64,000 nucleotides of DNA from Anaerovorax odorimutans DSM 5092 (GTDB taxonomy: Bacteria > Bacillota > Clostridia > Peptostreptococcales > Anaerovoracaceae), in assembly GCF_000426305.1 (NCBI RefSeq), contig NZ_AUFC01000001.1:186001-250000 (forward strand), written 5' to 3'. This document shows, piece after piece, positions 17,209 to 26,224 of the stretch. The position numbers and the translations under genes were made by a program. Under the pieces are notes generated by a model that was given only the letters and a program-made list of their open reading frames with translations, ran no database searches and was not told the DNA's origin. Every line of letters begins with the position of its first letter. Positions within the stretch are counted from its first letter, which is position 1.

Positions 17209-17249
17209 TCATCACCTCAATTATAATTAAGTTAGTTGATCATGAGTCT

Positions 17250-17302
17250 ATATTGTATATATACTATATATACAATATAACACTCTATAAAAATCGTGTC
17301 AA
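17250..17302 (-). promoter_or_regulatory. Promoter with overlapping palindromic GntR operator
   Basis: Reading the minus strand: TTGACA (17302-17297), 17-nt spacer, TATATT (17279-17274). A perfect palindrome with 14-bp arms (17250-17263 and 17265-17278) around one central base covers most of the -10 box. A YtrA-type repressor bound there would block RNA polymerase. Boxes and palindrome are seen; binding is inferred. Confidence 0.75.
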
Positions 17303-17372
17303 TATTATTTTAAATTGAATTAAAATAAATTATTTAATTTTTATCAGCAGTATAATTTTTTGTCCAATAAAA

Positions 17373-17414
17373 ATACGCTCCCCTTTATACTGTTTACTAT
17401 AAAGGGGAGCGTAT
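17373..17414 (-). terminator. Terminator of the HI0933-type flavoprotein gene
   Basis: A perfect 17-bp inverted repeat (17373-17389 with 17398-17414) and an 8-nt loop. On the minus strand it is followed by TTTTTATT. Confidence 0.9.
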
Positions 17415-17454
17415 CGATATATTTATGCTTTTATGAATTTCAACTATAAGAAAA

Positions 17455-18726
17455 TTAAATTTGTCTTCCTGCTAAATATCCGCTTGAAAAGGCAAATTGT
17501 AAATTATAGCCTCCTGTATCTCCATCGATATCTAAGGCTTCTCCTATAATAAATAAATTAGGATACTTCTTTGACTCTAAAGTTTTTAGATTAATTTCAT
17601 CAAGGTAAACACCTCCGCTTGTTACCATAGCGGTATTGTAGTCACCTAAATTTCTGATAGTATAAGTATCTTTTGTAATTAAATTAACTAATGAATTTAA
17701 CTCAGATCCTGACAATTGAGATACTTTTTTTGAAGGTTTAAGTTGTATTCTTGAGCAGATAGTTTCTAAAAATCTTTTAGGAATTAGGGCAGATAAATTT
17801 AACTCATTCCGATTAAAATAATCATACAATAAAGTGATAGTTTGTTTTGAACTACCTATTATAGATTGTTTTAATTCATTTAGAATAATTTCCGGTAATT
17901 TTCCCGGGAAATAATTTATGGAAATAATATCTTCGTTATCAGCATATCTTGAAATATTTAAAATAGCTGGACCTGAAAAACAATTATGAGTAAGTAAAAG
18001 GTCATCTTTATTTTCTGCATGTTTCATTAATAATTCTTTTCCTTTTTTGGAGGAACAATTATTTTTAAAAACAGTAATAGTAGCATTTAAAAATGAAATT
18101 CCTGATAAAGAGGAATAAGGGTAGCTTTTAACATATATAGGTACTAAAGCAGGTTTCATTTCTGTAGAGTTAATATTCATATTGCTTAAAACTTTAAAAA
18201 AGTTACCATCTGAGCCGGAAGAAGGGTAAGAGCAGCCACCAGTTGCGACAATTACTTTTTTAGTAAGATAAGTTTTAGAGTTGCAAGTTACTTTGTATAT
18301 TTTCTCTTTACTGTTTAAATAAATATCAGAAACAGGAGAAGAGTAAATAAATTTTAATCCATTATTTTTACAAGATTCAATAAGAGTATTAAGAATATCG
18401 TTACTCTTAAGAGAACTTGGAAATATTTTTCCATCTTCCCGCTCAAAAATAGGTACTTTACGGTGAGAAAAAAATTCCATTACAGATTTATTGTTAAATT
18501 GATATAGAATACTTCGAATAAACTTGCCATTATTTCCATAATGTGATAAGAAATTTTTTATGCTGCCGCCATGCGTTATATTGCATTGACCTGCTCCAGC
18601 CATTAAAATCTTTTTTCCCGGAGAATTATTTTTTTCAATAATTAAACCGTTAACAGGCGATTTCAAAGATGAACCTGCAAATAATCCTGATGCTCCGGCA
18701 CCGATAATTATAACATCATATATCAT
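17455..18726 (-). CDS. HI0933/YtfP-type FAD-dependent oxidoreductase (NAD(P)/FAD-binding, BaiN-like)
   Basis: 423 aa. The N-terminal dinucleotide fold shows IIGAGASGLFAG. The family block KKILMAGAGQCNITH lies at about 44-58, and the C-terminal FAD contact is GDTGGYNLQFAFSSG. The family is often named aminoacetone oxidase-like; some members reduce bile-acid intermediates, but the substrate cannot be told from sequence. It stands alone on the minus strand between the two ABC modules, with its own terminator. Confidence 0.9.
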   Translation of the reverse strand: MIYDVIIIGAGASGLFAGSSLKSPVNGLIIEKNNSPGKKILMAGAGQCNITHGGSIKNFLSHYGNNGKFIRSILYQFNNKSVMEFFSHRKVPIFEREDGKIFPSSLKSNDILNTLIESCKNNGLKFIYSSPVSDIYLNSKEKIYKVTCNSKTYLTKKVIVATGGCSYPSSGSDGNFFKVLSNMNINSTEMKPALVPIYVKSYPYSSLSGISFLNATITVFKNNCSSKKGKELLMKHAENKDDLLLTHNCFSGPAILNISRYADNEDIISINYFPGKLPEIILNELKQSIIGSSKQTITLLYDYFNRNELNLSALIPKRFLETICSRIQLKPSKKVSQLSGSELNSLVNLITKDTYTIRNLGDYNTAMVTSGGVYLDEINLKTLESKKYPNLFIIGEALDIDGDTGGYNLQFAFSSGYLAGRQI

Positions 18727-18795
18727 AAATTATTATTCCTTTATATAATTACTTTTTTATCATTATAACATGACACAAAATACCAAGCATGATTC

Positions 18796-18842
18796 AATGA
18801 TTCCTACCTTACAGCAACGCTGTCTCAATCATAGGAATCATT
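18796..18842. repeat. Nested inverted repeat in a non-coding gap
   Basis: AATGATTCCTA (18796-18806) pairs perfectly with TAGGAATCATT (18832-18842). Inside the loop ACAGC (18811-18815) pairs with GCTGT (18819-18823). There is no T tract on either strand. It may be a small transcript structure or a degenerate repeat element. Confidence 0.5.
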
Positions 18843-18894
18843 ATATCATATGATATTCATTAAAAACAGATTACTTTTAAAAAATGGAAAATGA

Positions 18895-18945
18895 TAAAAA
18901 AAGAGCTGAGTACACTAACAATTAATATTAGTATATCAGCCCTTT
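18895..18945 (-). terminator. Terminator of ABC module 2
   Basis: On the minus strand a long imperfect stem (about 18942-18928 with 18918-18903) is followed by a run of T residues (18902-18896). It lies about 40 nt past the stop of the large permease gene. Confidence 0.75.
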
Positions 18946-18982
18946 AAATTTATAAAAAACCCCTTTGCTTTTTATTAATTTA

Positions 18983-21148
18983 TTACTTAAAATATTCTAT
19001 TATATAGCTTGGAATATTATCTCCGTTGAAGTAAATTAAATCATCATTTTTCTCATAATCTTCATAAATTCCCATTTCTTCATATGGTAAATTTTCATCA
19101 ATATAATTAAGATCTTTTTCAGGTTTATATATTATTTGACCATAGTAATAATCATTATAATTAATATTAGTGTTTTCATAACTATTTAATATGGATTTAA
19201 TTTTAGTTGGATCTTCTATTTTTAATGTTTTTTCATTTTTATGCAAAATAGGTATATTATATTCTTCTTCATCTTGGTATATGTCTTTTTTCTTTTCTGA
19301 ATTTCCTTTATAGTGCCATATGGATATGTATGCAATGCGATCAATATTTTCTTCAAGGTTAGAAGAGTATCCATGCTCTTTAAGCCAATTTCTTGTGTTT
19401 TTATAATGATATCCAATATTAATGTCATAAAAATTTCTATTTATAATTTTACCTATTGGTCCAGCTTTAGGATCCTTATTAATGTAGCTGTAATTAATAC
19501 TTGCATTAGCATAATTATGTTTTAGGCTCAGCATGTCTTCGTATGTTTGATTTTGATAATCTTTTTCTATAATGTTTAAAAACTCACTAATCTCTGATTC
19601 ATTTGTAAGTGTTATGCCAATATCAGAAGAATTACCTGTAATTTCAATTTGTTTAATCTTTTCATAGTCAAAATTTTTAAGTGAATAATAATCTTTAAAT
19701 TCCTTAGATTCAAAGATTTGCTTTAAATAAAGGTTTTTACTGTAATAGTTATAATCTAATTCATATAGTCTACTCATAAAATCTGAATTATCTTTGTAGT
19801 ATGAAAAAGAAATCGAATCTGTTAATGTATTTAAATAATCGTTTGGTGAAAATTGATCTTTATTATTTATTACAGAATCATGAAAGTTAATAATAGCTTT
19901 TATATTATCAGAATCTTTAAGTTTAAGAATAGACTTATGATTACGATTATTTTTATAAGCATAAAGAGGTAAATATCTATTAATAAAGCTATCTGTGACA
20001 GAGAAAGATTGAACCTTTGATGCTTTTGGAATATTCTTTTCAAATCCTGTTATATCAAAATTTAATGAAATAATAAAAAGTATTGCAATTAAAGCATATA
20101 TCCCTAAATTTTTTAAACTCTTTAAATTGAAAACTCTTGGTGTTTTTTTTACAATCATCCGGCCAATTATAAAGAAAATAATTGTACCAGCAGTAAATCC
20201 AGCATATAAATATAAATTTGAATTTTCTAAAACATAGAAGTAAAAACCTAATGCAGTCATACCTAAAAAAGTAATTAAATAACTTATAATAGGGTGCATA
20301 AATTTAAATGCTAAAGTATCTGTGGCACGTTCTAATTTCCTTTTACTGTATAAAATTGCTGGTATTATATAAAATGCAATAAATAAAAGAATATAGTATA
20401 TTTGTAAACCAATTTTAAAATTGTCTTCTTTTATGATTGAATAAATAAAAGGAGATAACTTCATACCTGTATCTATGCAATTCCCAGTCGGCTCAAAACC
20501 GAATAAAAAGTATGTAAAATAAGTAACAAATATAGCATATAGACCAGGAGCAAGGAAGTTAAACCCTGCCGCTGTTGCAAGATGCATTAAAGAATTCCCC
20601 GTCACAATACCTGCAAAGACCGAAATTGCATAAATTACTAGAATAATTAAAAATGATTCCCATATCCAGCTGCAAATTGCAGCTCTAGAAAATATATTTA
20701 CAGAAGTATCTGTTATTAAACCATAGTTATTACTATATTGATTGTAAACAGGCTTACTTATTATGATTAAAATTAATCCGTTAAGCAGCATTGGTATAGT
20801 AACTAAAATTAATCCTGAAATAAAATTGCTGTTATAAAGTTTCATTCTTGTAAAGGGCATAGCATGCATCATAGATACAGAGCTGATTCCTTGCAAATAC
20901 TTGAATACTAATACTGAAGTTATAATTGGAAATAAAAGATGTGCAAACATATAAAACGGCTGTTGATTGGATAAAGATATATCTATGTAATTAGCTAAAG
21001 AATTAAGCTTTTTATAAGACATCATTATTGGGAAAATTCCAGAAAAAAAGTATACTAAGAATGATAAAACAGGAATTGACCAAAAACGTCTTAAATTCTC
21101 CTTTATTAAAGGGATTGATATACTAAAATATGATGCTTTCAATTTCAC
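18983..21148 (-). CDS. Large ABC permease with extracytoplasmic domain (module 2)
   Basis: 721 aa. The N-terminal half (about 1-370) has about ten hydrophobic segments. The C-terminal half (about 375-721) is soluble and rich in Asn, Tyr, Asp and Lys, and is probably outside the cell. This layout resembles YtrC/YtrD-like or DUF6449-type permeases next to YtrA regulators. I use GTG 21148, with AGGAGG 8 nt upstream at 21162-21157; GTG 21157 abuts that site and is unlikely. It overlaps the ATPase gene by 26 nt. The substrate is unknown. Confidence 0.8.
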   Translation of the reverse strand: MKLKASYFSISIPLIKENLRRFWSIPVLSFLVYFFSGIFPIMMSYKKLNSLANYIDISLSNQQPFYMFAHLLFPIITSVLVFKYLQGISSVSMMHAMPFTRMKLYNSNFISGLILVTIPMLLNGLILIIISKPVYNQYSNNYGLITDTSVNIFSRAAICSWIWESFLIILVIYAISVFAGIVTGNSLMHLATAAGFNFLAPGLYAIFVTYFTYFLFGFEPTGNCIDTGMKLSPFIYSIIKEDNFKIGLQIYYILLFIAFYIIPAILYSKRKLERATDTLAFKFMHPIISYLITFLGMTALGFYFYVLENSNLYLYAGFTAGTIIFFIIGRMIVKKTPRVFNLKSLKNLGIYALIAILFIISLNFDITGFEKNIPKASKVQSFSVTDSFINRYLPLYAYKNNRNHKSILKLKDSDNIKAIINFHDSVINNKDQFSPNDYLNTLTDSISFSYYKDNSDFMSRLYELDYNYYSKNLYLKQIFESKEFKDYYSLKNFDYEKIKQIEITGNSSDIGITLTNESEISEFLNIIEKDYQNQTYEDMLSLKHNYANASINYSYINKDPKAGPIGKIINRNFYDINIGYHYKNTRNWLKEHGYSSNLEENIDRIAYISIWHYKGNSEKKKDIYQDEEEYNIPILHKNEKTLKIEDPTKIKSILNSYENTNINYNDYYYGQIIYKPEKDLNYIDENLPYEEMGIYEDYEKNDDLIYFNGDNIPSYIIEYFK

Positions 21149-22025
21149 TGTCTCCACCTCCTAATTCATAAATAAAGACTTCTTCAAGTGATAACGGGAG
21201 TAAATCAAAAACAACAGGATTTTTTTCATTAATAATTTCTTCTACTGTAGCTTTCTTGTTTCTTACAATGAGTAAATCAACAGTTCCTCTTGATTCTTTA
21301 TGCAAAATGTTTAATCCGGAATAAGGCTTTTCCATAGTATTTTTAAAAGCAACTTGAATTTTATGAATGTCAGATTTTAATTCATCAAGATCACGTTCGA
21401 TAATCATTTCCCCTTTTGAAAGGATCCCGATACAATCACAAATACCTTCTAATTCACGTAGATTGTGAGAGGAAACGAGAACGGTCATTTCTCTTTCAGC
21501 TACATCTTCTACTATATATCTCCAAACTAATTTTCTGATAATGGGATCTAGACCGTCTATAGGTTCATCCAGTATTAAATAGTCGGGCATAGCTGACATA
21601 GTTAAAATAAATGCGGCTTGTTTTTGCATTCCCTTTGAAAATTTAGAGAGTTTACGTTTTTCATTAAGATTAAATTGTTTTATCATATGTTCATAACGCT
21701 CTTGATTCCAGTTTGGATATATTGATTTATAAAATTTTGCAGATTCTTTTATATTATAAGATGAAAAGAAATATAAATCGTCAGGAATAAATCCTAATCT
21801 TTCTTTTATTTCCTTATTTTCATAAACTTTTTTATCTTCTATTAAAACGTTACCTGAGTCGGGCTTTAAAACGCCTGTCAGATGTTTAATGACAGTAGTT
21901 TTACCAGCACCATTAGTTCCGATAAGTCCATAAATAGAGCCTTTCTTTACATTTAAATTAAGATCAGAAAGGACTTTAAAATCATCAAAAAATTTATTTA
22001 GATTTTGTATTTTAATCATTTCCAA
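21123..22025 (-). CDS. ABC transporter ATP-binding protein (module 2)
   Basis: 300 aa with Walker A GTNGAGKTT, signature FSKGMQKQAAF and Walker B YLILDEPIDGLDP, all intact. It is a paralog in layout of the ATPase at 15912-16799. The start overlaps the GntR gene by 10 nt and its end overlaps the permease, so the three genes are one translationally coupled unit. Confidence 0.93.
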   Translation of the reverse strand: MEMIKIQNLNKFFDDFKVLSDLNLNVKKGSIYGLIGTNGAGKTTVIKHLTGVLKPDSGNVLIEDKKVYENKEIKERLGFIPDDLYFFSSYNIKESAKFYKSIYPNWNQERYEHMIKQFNLNEKRKLSKFSKGMQKQAAFILTMSAMPDYLILDEPIDGLDPIIRKLVWRYIVEDVAEREMTVLVSSHNLRELEGICDCIGILSKGEMIIERDLDELKSDIHKIQVAFKNTMEKPYSGLNILHKESRGTVDLLIVRNKKATVEEIINEKNPVVFDLLPLSLEEVFIYELGGGDSEIESIIF

Positions 22026-22399
22026 TCACTCCTTTCTTCAAATAATTCGTTTACTATATCTTTGATAATATCCAGTGAAAGTCCTAAATAAAGTAATTCT
22101 TTAATATCATTTCTAATACGGCTTTTTATTTCATTTATATTTTTTTTATCATAAATAATTTCCCTTGGAGGAGAAACAAAGGTTCCAAGCCCTGATACCG
22201 TATAGATATATCCTTGATGTTCTAATTCTTTGTAGGATTTTTGTATAGTATTTGGATTCACTGTAAGCGTTTTTGAAAGTTCACGCACAGATGGAAGCTT
22301 ATCTTCTGATTTTAATATACCAGTTATGATAAGTTCTTTTATATTATCAACTATTTGTTCATAAATTGTTTTTCTTGATTTTAAATCCAATTGAAACAT
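22016..22399 (-). CDS. GntR-family (YtrA-like) transcriptional regulator (module 2)
   Basis: 127 aa with the winged helix (about 8-75) marked by YEQIVDNIKELII, LPSVRELSKTLTVNPNTIQKSY in outline and YTVSGLGTFV, and a short helical tail of about 40 residues. It is the first gene of module 2 and most likely represses it. An AAGGAG site lies upstream of the ATG. Confidence 0.92.
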   Translation of the reverse strand: MFQLDLKSRKTIYEQIVDNIKELIITGILKSEDKLPSVRELSKTLTVNPNTIQKSYKELEHQGYIYTVSGLGTFVSPPREIIYDKKNINEIKSRIRNDIKELLYLGLSLDIIKDIVNELFEERSDWK

Positions 22400-22484
22400 A
22401 AAAGACCACTCCTTATTTATATTTAGGTTGATAAAGGTAACCTATAATCCTTTATTAGCTTATTTATTTATACAGGTTAGAACT

Positions 22485-22532
22485 TAAGTATCTGTACTTA
22501 GTGTACTATATGTGATAATACGGTGTCAACAT
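22485..22532 (-). promoter_or_regulatory. Candidate promoter and operator of ABC module 2
   Basis: On the minus strand TTGACA (complement of TGTCAA at 22524-22529) lies upstream of a TACACT-like -10. Close by is the inverted repeat TAAGTA-N4-TACTTA (22485-22500). The palindrome is shorter than that of module 1 and its sequence differs. Confidence 0.4.
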
Positions 22533-22618
22533 AAAATTATATCTTTAAAAAAAAGTACTAGACATTTTTATAAAAAAAGTAGAAAATATAAACATTAAGA
22601 AATGAAAGGGGAATTTTA

Positions 22619-23653
22619 ATGAATTTGGACAACGATACACAATTTGAAACAAGAGAAGTAGAAGTAAAAGGGAAAAAAGGTCATAAAAAAGGAATGATTA
22701 TATTTGCTATAATTATTATAGCTTTAATAATTTTAGGAGTAGGATTAAAAACTTTATTTAAAGCAGATAAAGATGTAACCCCTGCGGGACCATATATAGG
22801 AACTATATATGTAGAGGGAACTATCTCGTCAGCAGAAACAGATACTTTCGGACAAATACTAAGTTATCAACACAGATGGACATTGGATAAAATAGATAAT
22901 TTAATTCATGACAGTAACAATAAAGGTTTGATTATATTTGTAAATTCTCCTGGTGGAGGAGTTTACGAGAGTGATGAGCTTTATTTTAAAATTAAAGAAT
23001 ATCAAGAAAAAACAAAAAGACCTGTTTATTCTGTAATGGGTTCTATGGCTGCCTCTGGAGGATATTACATTTCTGCACCGGCAGATAAAATTATTGCTAA
23101 CAGAAATACATGGACAGGGTCCATAGGTGTTACTATAGGAACTTTGTTTGATTTTTCCCAGCTGCTTGAAAGGTATGGTGTAAAAACAAAAACAATAACC
23201 TCGGGTGCAAATAAAGCTATGGGAAGCTCGGTTACGCCTATGACCGCCGAACAGGAAAGTATTTTCCAATCTTTAGTTGATGAGTCATATGAACAATTTG
23301 TTGGAATTGTGTCAGAAGAAAGAGGTATTGATATAGAAAAAACTAAAAAGCTTGCAGATGGAAGAATTTATACCGCAAGGCAGGCTCTTGAATTAAATCT
23401 TATTGATGAAATTGGCACTATGGATGATGCTGTTAAAAGTATGAAAAAAGATTATAAACTAGATAATTGCCAAGTTGTTGATTTACTATATGAAGATACT
23501 TCATTTTTAGGAATGTTATTAAATAGTAAAGCTTTTGATGGATTGATTAGTCTAGGTAATATAGGTGGTGGAGATGTTTCTGCTATTATGAATATTGTTA
23601 ATAATGAAAATGAATTCCCAGTTAGCTATATGTGTGAAGCTTTAAAAAAATAA
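22619..23653 (+). CDS. sppA: Signal peptide peptidase SppA
   Basis: Membrane serine protease that degrades released signal peptides. 344 aa with one TM segment (about 25-48) and an S49 peptidase domain. The Ser-Lys dyad is seen as S146 in GSMAASGGYY and K199 in SGANKAMG, 53 residues apart as in Bacillus SppA. A GGGGA site precedes the ATG. It is divergent from ABC module 2 and closed by a strong terminator. Confidence 0.95.
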   Translation: MNLDNDTQFETREVEVKGKKGHKKGMIIFAIIIIALIILGVGLKTLFKADKDVTPAGPYIGTIYVEGTISSAETDTFGQILSYQHRWTLDKIDNLIHDSNNKGLIIFVNSPGGGVYESDELYFKIKEYQEKTKRPVYSVMGSMAASGGYYISAPADKIIANRNTWTGSIGVTIGTLFDFSQLLERYGVKTKTITSGANKAMGSSVTPMTAEQESIFQSLVDESYEQFVGIVSEERGIDIEKTKKLADGRIYTARQALELNLIDEIGTMDDAVKSMKKDYKLDNCQVVDLLYEDTSFLGMLLNSKAFDGLISLGNIGGGDVSAIMNIVNNENEFPVSYMCEALKK

Positions 23654-23707
23654 ACATCATAAAAAAGTGATATTTAATGCTTTATGAAGATATAGAAAAT
23701 AATTTGA

Positions 23708-23745
23708 CTGCTGACAAGTTTTTACCTTGACAGCAGTTTTTTTTT
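23708..23745 (+). terminator. sppA terminator
   Basis: CTGCTGACAAG (23708-23718) pairs with CTTGACAGCAG (23726-23736) with one mismatch, followed by nine T residues. Confidence 0.9.
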
Positions 23746-23802
23746 ATGATATCTTATATAAGATGTCAAGTAAAATGTTTGTCATATTGAAAGGGTTTTG
23801 AA

Positions 23803-24165
23803 ATGGTACAATTTGAAAAAATGATAGAACTTAACATGTTGTATGATTTTTATGGACAGTTATTGACAGAAAAGCAAAGAAAAATATTTACTTTATATCA
23901 TGAAGATAATTTGTCTTTAGCGGAAATTGCTGAGGAAGTTAAAATTAGCAGACAAGGTGTACATGATGCTTTAAAAAAATCAGAAAAAGCATTATACAAG
24001 TATGAAAATAAACTTAAATTAATTAAAAAATTTTCACAGACACAAAAAGCAGTTTTAGATATTGATAATTCTATTAATGAAATTATTAGTGAAAATATGC
24101 AAAATGATAAATTGACAAAGAGACTAAAAAAGATTAAAAATATAATAGATAATTTAAATGATTGA
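23803..24165 (+). CDS. ylxM: YlxM-family DNA-binding protein
   Basis: 120 aa helix-turn-helix protein of the UPF0122 family. The sigma-4-like HTH is seen in QRKIFTLYHEDNLSLAEIAE and SRQGVHDALKKSEKAL. It is regularly encoded next to ffh and is thought to act with the SRP. A lysine-rich helical tail follows. The AAAGGG site lies 8-9 nt upstream of the start. Confidence 0.92.
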   Translation: MVQFEKMIELNMLYDFYGQLLTEKQRKIFTLYHEDNLSLAEIAEEVKISRQGVHDALKKSEKALYKYENKLKLIKKFSQTQKAVLDIDNSINEIISENMQNDKLTKRLKKIKNIIDNLND

Positions 24166-24256
24166 AATTAATTAAAATAATTTATATTATAAATATAGTA
24201 AGTAAATAAAGATAAATAAAGTAAATTTAATTAATATTCAAATTTAAGGAGACATT

Positions 24257-25594
24257 ATGGCATTTGAGGGTCTTTCGGAAAAATTACAAGGAGTTTTTGG
24301 TAAACTAAAGGGTAAGGGTGTCCTTACAGAGTCAGATATTGATAACGCTATGCGGGAAGTTAAACTGGCTTTATTAGAGGCAGATGTAAACTTTAAAGTT
24401 GTAAAACAATTTGTTAATAGTGTTAAAGAAAAATCTATGGGACAGGACATTTTAGCAAGTTTAACTCCGGGTCAACAAGTTATTAAAATTGTAAAAGATG
24501 AATTAGTGGAATTAATGGGAGGAACAAACAGCAAGTTAACATATTCTCCCAGAGGTTTTACTGTTCTTTTAATGGCCGGTCTTCAAGGTACTGGTAAAAC
24601 AACTACTTGCGGTAAATTAGCTAATTACTTGAAAAAGAATGGTAAAAAACCCATGATGGCAGCATGTGATGTATATAGACCTGCCGCTATAGATCAGCTT
24701 GAAATTGTAGGAAAAGCTGTTGATATACCTGTTTTTACAATGCGTGACTGTAATAAACCTGAAGTTATTGCTGAAAAAGCGATGAAGGAAGCTGAATATA
24801 AAGGATATGATGTATTGATTGTAGATACATCAGGTCGTCTTCACATTGATGATGATTTAATGGACGAGTTAGTTCGTATAAAAAAAGCTATAAAACCACA
24901 CGAAATTCTTCTAGTAGTAGATGCAATGACAGGGCAAGATGCGGTTAATGCGGCAGAGGGCTTTAATGAAAAACTTGGTGTTGATGGTATAATCATGACA
25001 AAGATGGATGGTGATACTAGAGGCGGTGCTGCATTATCAGCTAAAACGGTTACCGGGAAACCAATTAAATTTATTGGTATGGGTGAAAAATTTGATGCAT
25101 TAGAACCATTTCATCCTGAAAGAATGGCTTCCAGAATTTTAGGAATGGGAGATATGATGAGTCTTATTGAAAAGGCTCAAGAAAATTTTGATGATGCAAA
25201 AGCTGCCGAGTTAGAAAAGAAAATCAAAAAAAATGAGTTTACTCTTGAAGATTTTCTTGACCAAATTGGACAGATAAAAAAGATGGGTGGTCTTGCTAAA
25301 ATAATGGATATGATGCCCGGAATGAATAATAAGGCTATGAAAGATGTTAATTTGGATAATAGTGAAAAAGAATTTATGCAGATGGAAGCTATTATTCAAT
25401 CTATGACTAAGGAAGAACGCAGAAAGCCAGAAATTTTAAATGCAAGCAGGAGAAAGAGAATTTCGGCAGGATGCGGACAGCCTGTAAGTAAAATAAATAA
25501 CTTAATTAAAAGATATGAAGATGCAAGAAAAATGATGAAGCAATTTACGAATGCTCCGAAATTTAAAAAGAATAAATTCTTTAAAGGATTTTAA
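24257..25594 (+). CDS. ffh: Signal recognition particle protein Ffh
   Basis: GTPase of the SRP; with 4.5S/scRNA it targets nascent membrane proteins. The N and G domains show GLQGTGKTTT (P-loop), DTSGRL and TKMDGDTRGGAALS. The methionine-rich M domain (about 300-430) includes MGGLAKIMDMMPGM and SAGCGQPVSKINNLIKRYE. The 445 aa are full length. An AAGGAG site is present at 24247-24252. Confidence 0.98.
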   Translation: MAFEGLSEKLQGVFGKLKGKGVLTESDIDNAMREVKLALLEADVNFKVVKQFVNSVKEKSMGQDILASLTPGQQVIKIVKDELVELMGGTNSKLTYSPRGFTVLLMAGLQGTGKTTTCGKLANYLKKNGKKPMMAACDVYRPAAIDQLEIVGKAVDIPVFTMRDCNKPEVIAEKAMKEAEYKGYDVLIVDTSGRLHIDDDLMDELVRIKKAIKPHEILLVVDAMTGQDAVNAAEGFNEKLGVDGIIMTKMDGDTRGGAALSAKTVTGKPIKFIGMGEKFDALEPFHPERMASRILGMGDMMSLIEKAQENFDDAKAAELEKKIKKNEFTLEDFLDQIGQIKKMGGLAKIMDMMPGMNNKAMKDVNLDNSEKEFMQMEAIIQSMTKEERRKPEILNASRRKRISAGCGQPVSKINNLIKRYEDARKMMKQFTNAPKFKKNKFFKGF

Positions 25595-25655
25595 ATTCAG
25601 AAACTACTGAGTTTAACATATATCATAGAAAACAAGCAAAAAGGAGGTGTAGATA

Positions 25656-25901
25656 ATGGCAGTAAAAATAAGATTAAAGAGAATGGGTGCACATAAAAAA
25701 CCTTTTTATAGAGTTGTAGTAGCAGATGCTCGTTCTCCGAGAGATGGAAAATTCATTGAGGAAATTGGATATTATAATCCTTTAGTAGAACCTGTAGAAA
25801 TTAAGATTAACGGTGAAGCAGCAAAGAAATGGATTTCTAATGGTGCACAGCCTACTGAAACTGTAAAAAGTTTATTCAAAAAATCAGGAATCATTGAATA
25901 A
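25656..25901 (+). CDS. rpsP: 30S ribosomal protein S16
   Basis: 81 aa, complete: starts [20 protein letters not shown] and continues with [20 protein letters not shown], the S16 signature. It is preceded by AAAGGAGGTG, a near-perfect ribosome site. It starts the rpsP-khpA-rimM-trmD block. Confidence 0.98.
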   Translation: MAVKIRLKRMGAHKKPFYRVVVADARSPRDGKFIEEIGYYNPLVEPVEIKINGEAAKKWISNGAQPTETVKSLFKKSGIIE

Positions 25902-25919
25902 GGAAAGCGGTGAATACTA

Positions 25920-26150
25920 ATGGTTAATCTAGTTGAAGCTATTGCGAAATCACTTGTAGATAATCCTGATGCTGTAGAAGTTAAAGAAACTCTAGGAAGG
26001 CAGGCTATCGTTATTGAGCTGCGAGTTGCTCCCGATGATATGGGGAAAGTAATTGGCAAACAAGGTAGAATTGCGAAAGCTCTACGCTGTGTAGTTAAAG
26101 CTGCGGCAACAAAAGCAAATAAGAAAGTGGTAGTAGAAATCGTGCAATAG
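25920..26150 (+). CDS. khpA: KH-domain RNA-binding protein KhpA (YlqC)
   Basis: 76 aa with one KH domain; the GxxG loop is GKQG in VIGKQGRIAKALR. In Firmicutes KhpA pairs with KhpB/EloR and binds RNA, affecting cell elongation. The position between rpsP and rimM is conserved. Confidence 0.95.
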   Translation: MVNLVEAIAKSLVDNPDAVEVKETLGRQAIVIELRVAPDDMGKVIGKQGRIAKALRCVVKAAATKANKKVVVEIVQ

Positions 26151-26176
26151 CCAGAATTCTGCAATACTGCATTAGT

Positions 26177-26202
26177 GGCACATATATTTTGGTATATGTG
26201 CC
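26177..26202 (+). other. Hairpin between khpA and rimM
   Basis: GGCACATATA (26177-26186) pairs perfectly with TATATGTGCC (26193-26202). Only a short T pair follows, so it is a weak terminator, an RNA-processing site or a stabiliser of the upstream message. Confidence 0.5.
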
Positions 26203-26224
26203 TTACTGTTAATATGAGGGGATT

